64,000 nucleotides of DNA, taken from Methylobacterium sp. Leaf117 (lineage in GTDB: Bacteria > Pseudomonadota > Alphaproteobacteria > Rhizobiales > Beijerinckiaceae). The position numbers were made by a program, and so were the translations under genes. Below are positions 1 through 7,998 of the stretch, piece after piece. Each line of letters opens with the position of its first letter. Within the stretch, counting starts at the first letter, position 1. The DNA is taken from assembly GCF_001422985.1 (NCBI RefSeq), contig NZ_LMNL01000034.1, positions 667,513 through 731,512 on the forward strand, given 5' to 3'. Under the pieces are notes generated by a model. That model did not search any database, had not been told where the DNA came from, and saw only the letters and a list, made by a program, of their open reading frames with translations.

Positions 1-1
1 G

Positions 2-601
2 AAGGCCGGCTTCACGGGTCAGGCCAGCTTCACCTACCAGGTCGAGGACGGGACCGGGCTCAGCGATACGGCCACCGTGAGCGTCCTCGTCGGGCAAACC
101 GCGACCGGCAGCTATGTGCGCGGCACGGCCGGCGCCAATACGCTGGACTACGCCTCCGCCACCACGCGCGTGCAGATCGCGGGTCTGGAGGGCGACGACA
201 CCCTTCGGGGTGGTGCCGGCAACGACGCGCTCAACGGCGGCGCGGGCAACGACATCGTCACGGGCGGCGCCGGCAACGACAGCCTCACGGGCGGCCTCGG
301 TGCCGACCGCCTGGGTGGCGGTGCGGGCAACGACACCTTCCACATCGCCCGTGGCGATCTTTCCCTGACGGGTGCCACCGACCTGATCGTGGACTTCCAG
401 GGCGCGGGCCAGGCCGGGGGCGACGTGATCCGCTTCACGGGCTTTGCCGCGGGCTCGACGCTGGAGCTGGTCGGTATTTCAGGCAATGCGCGGGTGTACG
501 AGGTGCAGGACGATGCGGGCCTGTCGGAGGGGCAGATCCTGGTCAGCGCGGGCGGTGCGCCGGGTCAGGTGCTGACGACCAGCGACTACGCCTTCGCCTG
601 A
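2..601 (+). CDS. RTX calcium-binding repeat protein, C-terminal fragment
   Basis: This is the last 199 codons of a gene whose start lies before the window. The frame is open from base 2, so an apparent GTG start at 77 is internal. The first 25 or so residues look like the end of a cadherin-like or VCBS beta-sandwich (FTYQVEDGTGLSDTA). They are followed at 185-345 by RTX nonapeptide repeats: four GGAGND units plus the variants GLEGDD and GGLGAD, ending in GNDTF. This order is known in type I-secreted serralysin-like proteases, haemolysins and adhesins, where the repeats bind calcium outside the cell and the extreme C-terminus carries the secretion signal. The enzymatic or adhesive part is outside the window, so the function cannot be named. 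A short inverted repeat (614-629) follows the stop but has no T-run. Confidence 0.9.
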   Translation, partial: KAGFTGQASFTYQVEDGTGLSDTATVSVLVGQTATGSYVRGTAGANTLDYASATTRVQIAGLEGDDTLRGGAGNDALNGGAGNDIVTGGAGNDSLTGGLGADRLGGGAGNDTFHIARGDLSLTGATDLIVDFQGAGQAGGDVIRFTGFAAGSTLELVGISGNARVYEVQDDAGLSEGQILVSAGGAPGQVLTTSDYAFA

Positions 602-670
602 CCCTCGGAGGAGGGACCCGGCTTGGTCCGGGCCCCTGGGCGCAGGCGCTTGGGAGCCTGCGTGCGCTCT

Positions 671-727
671 TGCCCACGCAGGAAAAGACTGCCCACGCAG
701 GAAAAGACTGCCCACGCAGGAAAAGAC
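671..727. repeat. 19-bp tandem repeat, 3 copies
   Basis: Three perfect, contiguous copies of a 19-base unit (TGCCCACGCAGGAAAAGAC) end three bases before the ATG at 730. Each copy contains AGGAAAAG, so the array also repeats a potential ribosome-binding site; the last copy is the only one correctly spaced from the ATG. Confidence 0.95.
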
Positions 728-729
728 CT

Positions 730-1107
730 ATGGCCCCGCCCCATCACGCCGATGTCCGCAACCGCCTCTTGCACCGTCTATCCGGGCACGATTTCGCGCT
801 GCTCCAGCCGCATCTCAGGCTCATGCCGACCGAGTTGCGGCAGACCCTGATCGCTCCGCACGAGCCGGTCGCGCAAGTGTTCTTCCCCGAGGTCGGCTAC
901 ACCTCCGTCCTGGCCGATGTCGCCGGCAATCGCATCGCGGTCGGGATCATCGGGCGCGAAGGTTTGGTCAGCGCCTCGCCGGTGCTGCTCGACAGCGGCC
1001 GCACGCCCTCTTCACCCTCCGCTACCGTCCTGGCGCCGACGGATGGGCGGTCGATCCCGAGGGCGACGCATTGCCGGATCTCGACGCGGCGCGAGACCAT
1101 GCCCTGA
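730..1107 (+). pseudogene. Crp/Fnr-family regulator N-terminal remnant, frameshifted
   Basis: Starting at ATG 730 (AGGAAAAG just upstream), the first 90 or so codons match the N-terminal cyclic-nucleotide-binding-like domain of Crp/Fnr regulators. These proteins begin with N-R-L-L near the start and carry V-F-F-P and G-I-I-G-R-E-G-L-V (here around 925-970). The family-like text stops after ...SGRTP at about 1008. The next expected residues (FTLRY) are in another frame from 1011, so two surplus bases or one missing base breaks the gene. The original frame ends at 1107 in unrelated residues. No helix-turn-helix domain follows in any frame, so the gene cannot give a DNA-binding regulator. A sequencing error could explain the shift but not the missing C-terminal domain. 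Confidence 0.75.
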
Positions 1108-1275
1108 GGGAAGCACGCGACCCGATGGCCAGGGTCCGCACCCACCTCGTCCAGGATCGGACGGTCTGCGCCTTCGAGAGCGAGGATGCGGATGCCCAAC
1201 GCGTCCTCGCTCTCGAAGGCGCAGGCCGTTCAGCGAGGCCGTCCCGGACGAGGCCGTCCCGGACGCGGATGATGG
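1053..1275 (+). pseudogene. DUF6894-family remnant fused to the Crp remnant
   Basis: In the frame that continues FTLRY from 1011, residues change from Crp-like to DUF6894-like: DPEGDALPDLDAARDHALRE at about 1053-1110, then VCAFESEDADAQRVLAL at 1165-1215. The family's usual ending P-F-S-E-A-V appears next, but in a third frame from 1226. The N-terminal RYFF motif of the family is absent. It is therefore the C-terminal two-thirds of a DUF6894 gene joined to a Crp fragment, with one frameshift on each side. A 15-base duplication (1235-1249 and 1250-1264, giving EAVPD twice) lies at the end. The second frameshift coincides with the hairpin at 1168-1222. The function of DUF6894 is unknown. Confidence 0.65.
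1168..1222. repeat. 22-bp quasi-perfect inverted repeat
   Basis: The arms 1168-1189 and 1201-1222 are complementary at 21 of 22 positions (the exception is a G-U pair in RNA) with an 11-base loop. There is no T-run on either side, so a classical terminator is unlikely. It lies where the DUF6894 remnant loses frame. Confidence 0.85.
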
Positions 1276-1399
1276 CCGAGCCGGTGAGTCGGCGAGCGGA
1301 GGGGTCGCATGGGACGGCTCGGCACGGTCGGCCACCCCACAGAACCGCAGGGCGCGCCCCGAAATTGTCATGTGAGAGAAGGGCAGGCAGGAGTGGCGT

Positions 1400-1669
1400 A
1401 TGGCCCGGTACTTCTTTGATTTCTTCGATGGAACGGTGATGCGGGACTCCGTCGGCCACGAGTGCGCCGGCTCTGACGAGATCCGTCACGAAGCGATGAA
1501 GGCGTTGCCGGAGATCGCCAAGGGCGTGATCCCGCAGGACGGGGACAAACAGGCTTTCACGGTGTCCGTTCGCAACGCGGGCAACCTCACCGTCTACACG
1601 GCGACCTTGACGTTTGCCGGGGTCTGGATGGGGGAGGATGTCCCGCCACCCGAGGAGCCGATGGACTGA
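1400..1669 (+). CDS. DUF6894 family protein
   Basis: This 89-residue protein starts at ATG 1400 with CAGGAGTG upstream. It begins with the family hallmark MARYFFDFFDG and continues with a conserved helix (EIRHEAMKALPEIA, residues 29-42) and a C-terminal strand region. DUF6894 proteins are small cytoplasmic proteins found in many copies in Methylobacterium and Bradyrhizobium genomes; their role is not established. The related remnant immediately upstream suggests that this was a tandem pair before decay. The gene stands alone, with CenR convergent 102 bases away. Confidence 0.8.
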   Translation: MARYFFDFFDGTVMRDSVGHECAGSDEIRHEAMKALPEIAKGVIPQDGDKQAFTVSVRNAGNLTVYTATLTFAGVWMGEDVPPPEEPMD

Positions 1670-1771
1670 ACCGATCTCCGCCGGGCCAAGCCCATCCTCC
1701 GGGAAGCGGCCGGGCGACGGGCCTCCCTCCTCGGACGTTTCCCGCGCGCGGCCCGGGCTGGAGGAGCGCTC

Positions 1772-2458
1772 CTACGGCAGGAGCTTGTAGCCGCCGCCCT
1801 CGGTGACGAGAATCGCCGCGAGGGCCGGGTTCGGCTCGATCTTCTGGCGCAGGCGGTAGATGTGCGTCTCGAGGGTGTGGGTGGTGACCTGGGCGTTGTA
1901 GCCCCAGACCTCGGCCAGCAGCGTGTCGCGGCCCACCACCTCGCGCCCGGCCCGATACAGGAAGCGCAGGATCGCGGTCTCCTTCTCGGTGAGCTTCAGC
2001 TTGGAGCCGCGCTCGCCCACCAGCAGCTTGGCGCCGGGCCGGAAGGTGTAGGGGCCGATCTGGAAGACCGCGTCCTCGCTGGCCTCGTGGCTGCGCAGAT
2101 GGGCGCGGATGCGGGCGAGCAGCACCGCGAACTTGAACGGCTTCGTGACGTAGTCGTTGGCGCCCGCTTCCAGGCCCTCGACGGTGTCGTCCTCGGAATC
2201 CTGCGCCGTCAGCATGATGACCGGGCCGCGATAGCCGCCGCGGCGCATGGCCCGCACGCCCTCGCGCCCGTCCATGTCGGGCAGCGCGACGTCCATCACC
2301 ACGAGATCGATGCGGTCGTCGGTGACGCGGGCGATGGCGCTCTGGGCGTCCACCGCCGTCAGCACGGTGAACTCGTCGTAGAGATCGAGCTGTTCCATCA
2401 GCGTCTCGCGCAGCGAGGCGTCGTCGTCACAGATCAGAAGGCGATGGGTGTTCGGCAT
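1772..2458 (-). CDS. cenR: OmpR/PhoB-type response regulator, CenR-like
   Basis: This 228-residue two-component regulator has a receiver domain (residues 1-120) with the acidic pocket in ICDDDASLR, the phosphorylated Asp in LVVMDVALPDMDG and the Lys in YVTKPF. A winged-helix DNA-binding domain (about 130-228) ends in THTLETHIYRLRQKIEP and EGGGYKL. Receiver and linker wording (LTEKETAILRFLYRAGREVV) is closest to CenR, the regulator of envelope integrity in Caulobacter and Rhizobiales, normally paired with the kinase CenK. No kinase gene is adjacent. I chose ATG 2458 because the family starts at this point; the open frame extends upstream without similarity. It is divergent from an L,D-transpeptidase, which fits an envelope role by inference. 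Confidence 0.8.
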   Translation of the reverse strand: MPNTHRLLICDDDASLRETLMEQLDLYDEFTVLTAVDAQSAIARVTDDRIDLVVMDVALPDMDGREGVRAMRRGGYRGPVIMLTAQDSEDDTVEGLEAGANDYVTKPFKFAVLLARIRAHLRSHEASEDAVFQIGPYTFRPGAKLLVGERGSKLKLTEKETAILRFLYRAGREVVGRDTLLAEVWGYNAQVTTHTLETHIYRLRQKIEPNPALAAILVTEGGGYKLLP

Positions 2459-2823
2459 CGACCGAAGGACTTTCAGGCAGTTTCGCGGGGTTCGTCTGCG
2501 GTTGTCGGGCTGCAGACGAACGATGACGCCGAGGCTTCGGCACACAAGCACATTCCAAGGCAACGATGATGACACGGTGGCATCGGCATGCCTTATGTAA
2601 ATCACACCGTGCACACTTAGCCCACAATCTCAACTGCGCACAATACGGTTGTGCGCAGTCTATCCGGCCCCTACGGCGCGGCGCAGCCGAAAGTTTCAGG
2701 GCCGGGCCGGCGCGTTTCGCGCTCCCGATCAGGGAGCTGCCCGGCCGGCCGCTCAACCCCGGCCAAAAACCCCGGCGAAAAACTCGATTGGCAGCCGGCG
2801 GGCGGGCACGCGATAAGCGGCCG
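2459..2823. other. 365-bp divergent intergenic region
   Basis: The region lies between cenR and the L,D-transpeptidase gene. It contains the least GC-rich stretch of the area (about 2570-2660), a natural place for promoters of both genes, and the palindrome at 2634-2658. I see no further gene. Confidence 0.6.
2634..2658. promoter_or_regulatory. Palindromic operator-like site
   Basis: Two perfect 10-base arms, CTGCGCACAA and TTGTGCGCAG, are separated by TACGG. The site is centred 188 bases before cenR and about 178 bases before the L,D-transpeptidase start. The geometry suits a dimeric regulator; which one is unknown. Confidence 0.6.
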
Positions 2824-3384
2824 ATGAAGCGCCCTCCGAAGCGAACGACCCAGCGCGTCGCCCTGCCACACCTGCGCGTGCGCGCCCTCGTCACGGACCG
2901 GAGCCGGGGCCAGCTCCTGGCGGGCGGGGCGATCGTCCCCTGCGCCCTCGGGCGGGCCGGCATCACCCAGACCAAGCGCGAGGGCGACGGCGCCTCCCCG
3001 CGCGGCCGCTTCCGCCTGCGCGGCGGTGTCTACCGGCCGGATCACTTCGCGAGCCGCCCGGCGAGCCCCCTCCCCTTGGCGCCGAGCGCGCCGGGGGACG
3101 GCTGGTGCGACGATGCGCGCGACCGGCGCTACAACCGGCCGATCGCCCTGCCGGCACCGGGGGTGGGGCACGAGCGGCTGTGGCGGGAGGACGGACTCTA
3201 CGACCTCGTGGTCGACCTCGATTACAACCGGGGGCCGATCCGACGCGGGCGCGGCTCGGCGATCTTCCTGCACGTGGCGCGGCCCGGCTTCCTGCCGACC
3301 GAGGGCTGCGTCGCCCTCCGGCGCGCCGATCTGGTCCGGCTGCTGCGCCGGATCGGCCCGCGCACGCACCTGTGGATCGGTTGA
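2824..3384 (+). CDS. L,D-transpeptidase (YkuD) family protein
   Basis: The 186-residue product contains a YkuD domain, which cross-links peptidoglycan stems or attaches lipoproteins through an active-site Cys. The catalytic block is near the C-terminus: AIFLHVARPGFLPTEGCVAL, with the His and the nucleophilic Cys in the usual H-x(n)-G-C-V arrangement (Cys about residue 160). No signal peptide is evident from ATG 2824, and the open frame continues upstream to 2566 without giving one, so localisation is uncertain. This short form with a KREGDGASPRGRF segment (substrate entry) is common in Rhizobiales. It is divergent from cenR and convergent with the epimerase gene, 10 bases away. Confidence 0.8.
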   Translation: MKRPPKRTTQRVALPHLRVRALVTDRSRGQLLAGGAIVPCALGRAGITQTKREGDGASPRGRFRLRGGVYRPDHFASRPASPLPLAPSAPGDGWCDDARDRRYNRPIALPAPGVGHERLWREDGLYDLVVDLDYNRGPIRRGRGSAIFLHVARPGFLPTEGCVALRRADLVRLLRRIGPRTHLWIG

Positions 3385-3394
3385 TCCTGGCGGA

Positions 3395-4420
3395 TCAAGT
3401 GAACCCCGCACCTCGGGCGGCGCGGGCCTGCAGGGCGGCGAGGCTGCTGCGCACGGCGATGGCGAGGGGCGTGTGCGGCTCCTCCCCCAGAAGGGCGACG
3501 AGGCGGGCATTGTCGAGTTCGAGGCTCGTCGACCACAGATAGCGCATCTCGATCACCTCGCGCAGGAAGGTGACGAAGGGCGCCCCGGCATAGACCGGCA
3601 GCCACCGGAACGGCCGGACCGGCGGGCGCGCGCCATGCGCCCGGCCCGCCGCTTCAGCCACCGCATCGGCCACCGCATCGGCCACCGCCTCGGCCATGCC
3701 GCACCCGTGCAGGTGATGGCCGCGGAAGTGCAGGCTCAGGCAGCGCGGCAGGTCGGCCTCCCGGTCGGCGAGGCGCGCGAAGGTCTCGGCGAGATCGGGC
3801 AGGTAGGCCCAGGCATGGCCGGCGCCCGGCACCTCGGGGGTGACCACCCGGCGCACGGGTCGGCCCTCCCGCATCAGCACGGTGGTGACCCAGGAACTCG
3901 GGGCGCGCGGGCCGAAGAAGTCGCCGGCGCGGACCACCAGCGAGGCGAGGCCGGCCTCCGCCGCCGCCGCGAGCATCGCCTCCATCTCGACCCGCACGGC
4001 CCCCTTGCGGGTGCGGGGATGGCGGGGCGCGTCCTCGCCGAGGCGGGCGCCGCCCTTCGGGGTGAACACATCCGGGCCGTAGACGTAGAGGCTTCCCGGC
4101 AGCAGCAGCCGCGCCCCCGCGCCCTGTGCCGCCGTGATCGCGTGGGCCAGCATCGGCATCGCGAGGCCGCGCCAGTGGCGGTAGCCGGGCGGGTTGGCCC
4201 CGTGGAACAGCACGCGGGCGCCGGCGGCGGCCCGCACCAGGTCGGCCTCCCGCAGGGCGTCGCCCGCAACCCAGTCGAGGCCCGCCGGCCCGCTCCGTCT
4301 GGCCCTTTCGGGGTCGCGGGCGAGGCCGCGCACCCGCCAGCCGTGCCGCAGCAGCGCCTCCGCCACCGCCCCGCCGATGCCCCCTGTCGCCCCCGTGACC
4401 AGGGCCAGTCGCTCCGTCAT
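3395..4420 (-). CDS. NAD(P)-dependent epimerase/dehydratase family protein
   Basis: This 341-residue extended short-chain dehydrogenase has the dinucleotide-binding motif GATGGIGGAV at residues 10-19 and a YVYGPD segment where the family carries its catalytic Tyr. A substrate domain covers the C-terminal half. The reaction cannot be deduced; relatives act on nucleotide sugars or as general reductases. Residues about 243-254 hold an in-frame repeat (VADAVADAVAEA) coded by three near-identical 12-base units around 3656-3694. It is divergent from a LysR-type gene (95-base gap), the usual arrangement of a LysR regulator and its target. Confidence 0.75.
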   Translation of the reverse strand: MTERLALVTGATGGIGGAVAEALLRHGWRVRGLARDPERARRSGPAGLDWVAGDALREADLVRAAAGARVLFHGANPPGYRHWRGLAMPMLAHAITAAQGAGARLLLPGSLYVYGPDVFTPKGGARLGEDAPRHPRTRKGAVRVEMEAMLAAAAEAGLASLVVRAGDFFGPRAPSSWVTTVLMREGRPVRRVVTPEVPGAGHAWAYLPDLAETFARLADREADLPRCLSLHFRGHHLHGCGMAEAVADAVADAVAEAAGRAHGARPPVRPFRWLPVYAGAPFVTFLREVIEMRYLWSTSLELDNARLVALLGEEPHTPLAIAVRSSLAALQARAARGAGFT

Positions 4421-4514
4421 CGCCTTCACTCCTCTGTCGAAATCCACGCGAGGATGCGGGCGGCGAGGTTCTACGCCCATTGCCGAAAGGCGGTGACCTG
4501 CCATACGAAAATGC

Positions 4515-5447
4515 ATGGATGGTCCTATGGAACACCGAAACGCCGATCCGGACTGGCACCTGTGGCGGGCCTTTCTCGGCGTGGTCCAGGCGGGCAGCCT
4601 GTCGGGCGCGGCCCGCGCGCTGAGCCTGACCCAGCCGACCCTGGGCCGGCAGATCGCGGCCCTGGAGCGAAGCCTGGGCCTGACCCTGTTCACCCGATCG
4701 AGCGACGGCCTGCGGCCCACCGACCGCGCCCTCGACCTCCTGCCCCAGGCCGAGGCGATGGCGGCGGCCGCAGCCGCGCTGATGCGGCGGGCCTCGGGCG
4801 CCCCCGACGCGATGCGGGGCCGCATCCGCCTGACCGCCAGCACCTTCCTGGGCGGGGCCGTGCTGCCGGCCCTGCTGGCAGGCTTCCACGACGCCCATCC
4901 GGGGGTCGACCTCGAACTGTCCTTGAGCGACCGGACCGAGGATCTGCTGCGCCGCGATGCCGATCTGGCCGTGCGCAACGTCGCCCCGACGCAGAGCGCC
5001 CTCGTGGCCCGGCGCATCGGCACGGCGCCGATCCGGTTCTACGCCCACCGCGCCTACGTCGCCCGGCGCGGCGTCCCGGCCTCGGCGGCGGATCTCGGCC
5101 GGCACAGCCTGATCGGGCGCGCGGCCCATGCCGAGCGGGTTCGCCCGACCCTCGGCCACGACCTGACCTTCGCGTTCTCCTGCGCCGACGATCTCGGCCT
5201 GCTGGCGGCGCTGCGCGCCGGCTTCGGCATCGGCTACTGCCAGGACGGCATCGGGCGGCGCGACCCGGATCTGGTGCCGGTCCTGCCCGAGATCGTCCTG
5301 GCCGAGGTCGGAATCTGGCTCGTCATGCACGAGGACCTGCGCACGACGCGCCGCATCCGCGCCCTGTTCGATCATCTGGCCGGGGGGCTGAAGGCGTATC
5401 TGGACGGCCCGGAGCGGGATGTTTCGAGACGGTCGCCGAGGTCCTGA
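4515..5447 (+). CDS. LysR-family transcriptional regulator
   Basis: The 310-residue protein has an N-terminal winged helix-turn-helix (residues 13-70: FLGVVQAGSLSGAARALSLT, then LGRQIAALE) followed by a periplasmic-binding-protein-like effector domain (about 95-300). ATG 4515 and ATG 4527 are both possible starts. LysR regulators usually act from the shared promoter on the divergent gene, so the likely target is the epimerase gene at 3395-4420. The inducer is unknown. Confidence 0.85.
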   Translation: MDGPMEHRNADPDWHLWRAFLGVVQAGSLSGAARALSLTQPTLGRQIAALERSLGLTLFTRSSDGLRPTDRALDLLPQAEAMAAAAAALMRRASGAPDAMRGRIRLTASTFLGGAVLPALLAGFHDAHPGVDLELSLSDRTEDLLRRDADLAVRNVAPTQSALVARRIGTAPIRFYAHRAYVARRGVPASAADLGRHSLIGRAAHAERVRPTLGHDLTFAFSCADDLGLLAALRAGFGIGYCQDGIGRRDPDLVPVLPEIVLAEVGIWLVMHEDLRTTRRIRALFDHLAGGLKAYLDGPERDVSRRSPRS

Positions 5448-5495
5448 TCGAGGCGCCCTCCGCGTGTTCGCCACACCCTTGCCGACGGACCGCGT

Positions 5496-5520
5496 CCCCC
5501 TCCCCTGTGTGGGGAGAGGG
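5496..5520. terminator. C-rich/G-rich hairpin between convergent genes
   Basis: CCCTCCCC, a five-base loop and a G-rich arm with one bulge form a hairpin between the convergent lysR and maeB genes. There is no clear T-run. It resembles the intergenic C/G-rich elements at 19121-19165 and 40055-40190, so it may be part of a dispersed element rather than a dedicated terminator. Confidence 0.4.
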
Positions 5521-5563
5521 AGCGGCGCTGTCCTGCCGAAGACCCCGGCTGCCGGATGCCCGG

Positions 5564-7834
5564 TCAGCCCGCCACGGCGGCGGAGACCGCCGTCAGGGCC
5601 GTCATGTTGACGATGCCCCGTACGGTGGCGGTGGGGGTGAGGATGTGGACCGGCTTTGCCGCGCCGAGCAGGATCGGGCCGACGGAGACGCTCTGGCCGG
5701 CCACCACCTTGAGGGCGTTGAAGGTGATGTTGGCCGCCTCCAGGTTCGGCATGACGAGGAGGTTGGCCTCGGCGGTGAGGGCCGAATCCGGCCGCAAGCG
5801 ACCCAGGATCGTCCGGCTGAGCGCCGTGTCGGCCGACATCTCGCCGTCGATCTCGAGATCCGGCGCCCGGGTGCGGATGAGCGCCAGGGCCTCCCGCATC
5901 TTGCGCGACACCGGATCGTCGATGCTGCCGAAATTCGACGCCGCGACCAGGGCGACGCGCGGCGTCTGGCCGAAGCGGCGCATCTCCGCAGCGGCCTGCA
6001 CCGTCATGTCGGCGATCTCCGCGGCGCTCGGGTCGCGGTGGATGTAGGGATCGCAGATGAACAGCGTGTGCCGGGGCAGTTGCAGCAGGCCCATGGCGGC
6101 GAGCCCCTGCGCGCCCGGCTTCAGGCCGATCGCCCCGGCCACCTCCGCGAGGTGGGCCGGATAGGTGCCGGTGGTGCCGCAGAGCAGGCCGTCGACCGCG
6201 CCGGCGGCGAGGAGCCGGGCCGCTTGAACGGTGGCGCGGGCCTCAGACGCCGTCTCGGGCGCTGTCTCGGGCGCGGTCTCGGCGACGTGCACGTCGGTGC
6301 CGATGCGGATGCGCAGGCCGAGACCGGCGATCTTCCGGGCGATGGTCTCGGCCCGTCCGACCAGGACCGGGGTGGCGAGGCGCTCGTCGACCACCACCTG
6401 GGCGGCGCGGAGCACGCGGTCCTCCTCGCCCTCCGCATAGGCGATCCGTTTCAGGCCCGTCTCGGAGGCCGCGGCGAAGACCGGCTGCATCACCGTGCCG
6501 GAGGTGTAGACCAGGCGCTCCAGGGAGCGGCGGTAGGACTCGACGTCCTGGAACGGCCGGGTGGCGACGCCGCTGTCGATGGCGGCCTGGGCCACCGCCG
6601 GGGCGACGGTGGTGATCAGGCGCGGGTCGAACGGGCGCGGGATCAGGTAGTCGGGCCCGAAGCGCAGCTCGTGGCCGCCATAGGCCGCCGCGACCACATC
6701 CGACGGCTCGGCATGGACGAGGTCGGCGATGGCGCGCACGGCGGCGCGCTTCATCGCCTCGTTGATCTCGGTGGCGCCGACGTCGAGGGCGCCCCGGAAG
6801 ATGAAGGGGAAGCACAGGACGTTGTTGACCTGATTCGGGTAGTCCGAGCGTCCGGTGGCGATGAGGCAATCCGGACGCACCTGCTTGGCCAGCGCCGGCA
6901 GGATCTCCGGGTCGGGGTTGGCGAGCGCCAGGATGATCGGCCTGTCGGCCATGCTGGCGACCATCTCGGGCTTGAGCACGCCGCCCTGGGAGACGCCGAG
7001 GAAGATGTCGGCATCCTTGACCGCATCGCCGAGGGTGCGTGCCTCGGTCTCGCGGGCATAGGCGCGCTTCTGCGCGTCGAGGGAGGCCATCCGGTCGGTG
7101 GAGACCACGCCGCGGGAATCGCAGACGACGATGTTCTCCTTGCTCAGGCCGAGGCCCACCAGGATGTTGAGGCAGGCGATGGCGGCGGCGCCCGCGCCCG
7201 AGCAGACGAGGCGGGCCGTCTCGATCGGCTTGCCCACCACCTGGAGGGCGTTGATCAGGGCGGCGGCGGCGACGATGGCGGTGCCGTGCTGGTCGTCGTG
7301 GAAGACCGGGATCTTCATGCGCTTGCGCAGCTTCGTCTCGATGACGAAGCATTCGGGGGCCTTGATGTCCTCGAGGTTGATGCCGCCGAAGGTCGGCTCC
7401 AGGCGGGCGACGGTCTCGATGAACTTCTCCGGGTCGGTCTCGTCGATCTCGATGTCGAACACGTCGATGCCGGCGAACTTCTTGAACAGGCAGCCCTTGC
7501 CCTCCATCACGGGCTTGCCGGCGAGCGCGCCGATATTGCCGAGGCCCAGCACCGCCGTGCCGTTGGTGATGACGGCGACGAGGTTGCCGCGCGAGGTCAG
7601 GCTGTAGGCCTCGTCGGGCGCGTGGTGGATGGCCATGCAGGCGGCCGCGACGCCGGGGGAATAGGCGAGCGCGAGATCGCGCTGGGTGCTCATGTCCTTG
7701 GTCGGCTGGACCGCGATCTTCCCCGGGGTCGGAAAGCGGTGATAGTCGAGGGCGGCCCGGGTCAGGGCGGCCTCGGTGCCGGCATCGGCGTTGGCGGCGG
7801 CGCCCGCGGTGCGCAGGTCGGTGTCCTTGCTCAT
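5564..7834 (-). CDS. maeB: NADP-dependent malic enzyme with phosphotransacetylase-like domain
   Basis: This 756-residue protein oxidatively decarboxylates malate to pyruvate in the cytoplasm. The N-terminal malic domain is at about 25-165 with [11 protein letters not shown], the NAD(P)-binding domain at about 165-430 with [12 protein letters not shown], and a phosphate acetyl/butyryl-transferase-like domain from about 445 to the end. The length and three-part layout are those of the large alphaproteobacterial MaeB/Tme enzymes, in which the C-terminal domain is regulatory (acetyl-CoA sensing) rather than catalytic. Residues near 500 contain a [10 protein letters not shown] micro-repeat in a loop. 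It lies 164 bases behind lpdA on the same strand, so pyruvate formation and pyruvate oxidation are grouped; co-transcription is an inference. Confidence 0.92.
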   Translation of the reverse strand: MSKDTDLRTAGAAANADAGTEAALTRAALDYHRFPTPGKIAVQPTKDMSTQRDLALAYSPGVAAACMAIHHAPDEAYSLTSRGNLVAVITNGTAVLGLGNIGALAGKPVMEGKGCLFKKFAGIDVFDIEIDETDPEKFIETVARLEPTFGGINLEDIKAPECFVIETKLRKRMKIPVFHDDQHGTAIVAAAALINALQVVGKPIETARLVCSGAGAAAIACLNILVGLGLSKENIVVCDSRGVVSTDRMASLDAQKRAYARETEARTLGDAVKDADIFLGVSQGGVLKPEMVASMADRPIILALANPDPEILPALAKQVRPDCLIATGRSDYPNQVNNVLCFPFIFRGALDVGATEINEAMKRAAVRAIADLVHAEPSDVVAAAYGGHELRFGPDYLIPRPFDPRLITTVAPAVAQAAIDSGVATRPFQDVESYRRSLERLVYTSGTVMQPVFAAASETGLKRIAYAEGEEDRVLRAAQVVVDERLATPVLVGRAETIARKIAGLGLRIRIGTDVHVAETAPETAPETASEARATVQAARLLAAGAVDGLLCGTTGTYPAHLAEVAGAIGLKPGAQGLAAMGLLQLPRHTLFICDPYIHRDPSAAEIADMTVQAAAEMRRFGQTPRVALVAASNFGSIDDPVSRKMREALALIRTRAPDLEIDGEMSADTALSRTILGRLRPDSALTAEANLLVMPNLEAANITFNALKVVAGQSVSVGPILLGAAKPVHILTPTATVRGIVNMTALTAVSAAVAG

Positions 7835-7998
7835 GGTGTTCGTTCCACAGATCGGTTGCTAAGGGGTCCGCGACGGGGCCGGCGCGTGCCTCGTCCGGGC
7901 ATCGGCCGGCCGTTCCCGGTCCGCGTGGCCCGGGGTCGGGTCGTCGCCTGGGCGGTCCCCGGAGACGGGGCCGCGCGGTTCGCAGGCGGTCAGCGAGC

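Noticed and set aside
623-850. Small plus-strand open frame overlapping the 19-bp array
   Set aside because: Composed of array and flanking bases, Arg-rich with no family similarity, and replaced by the Crp-type frame from 730.
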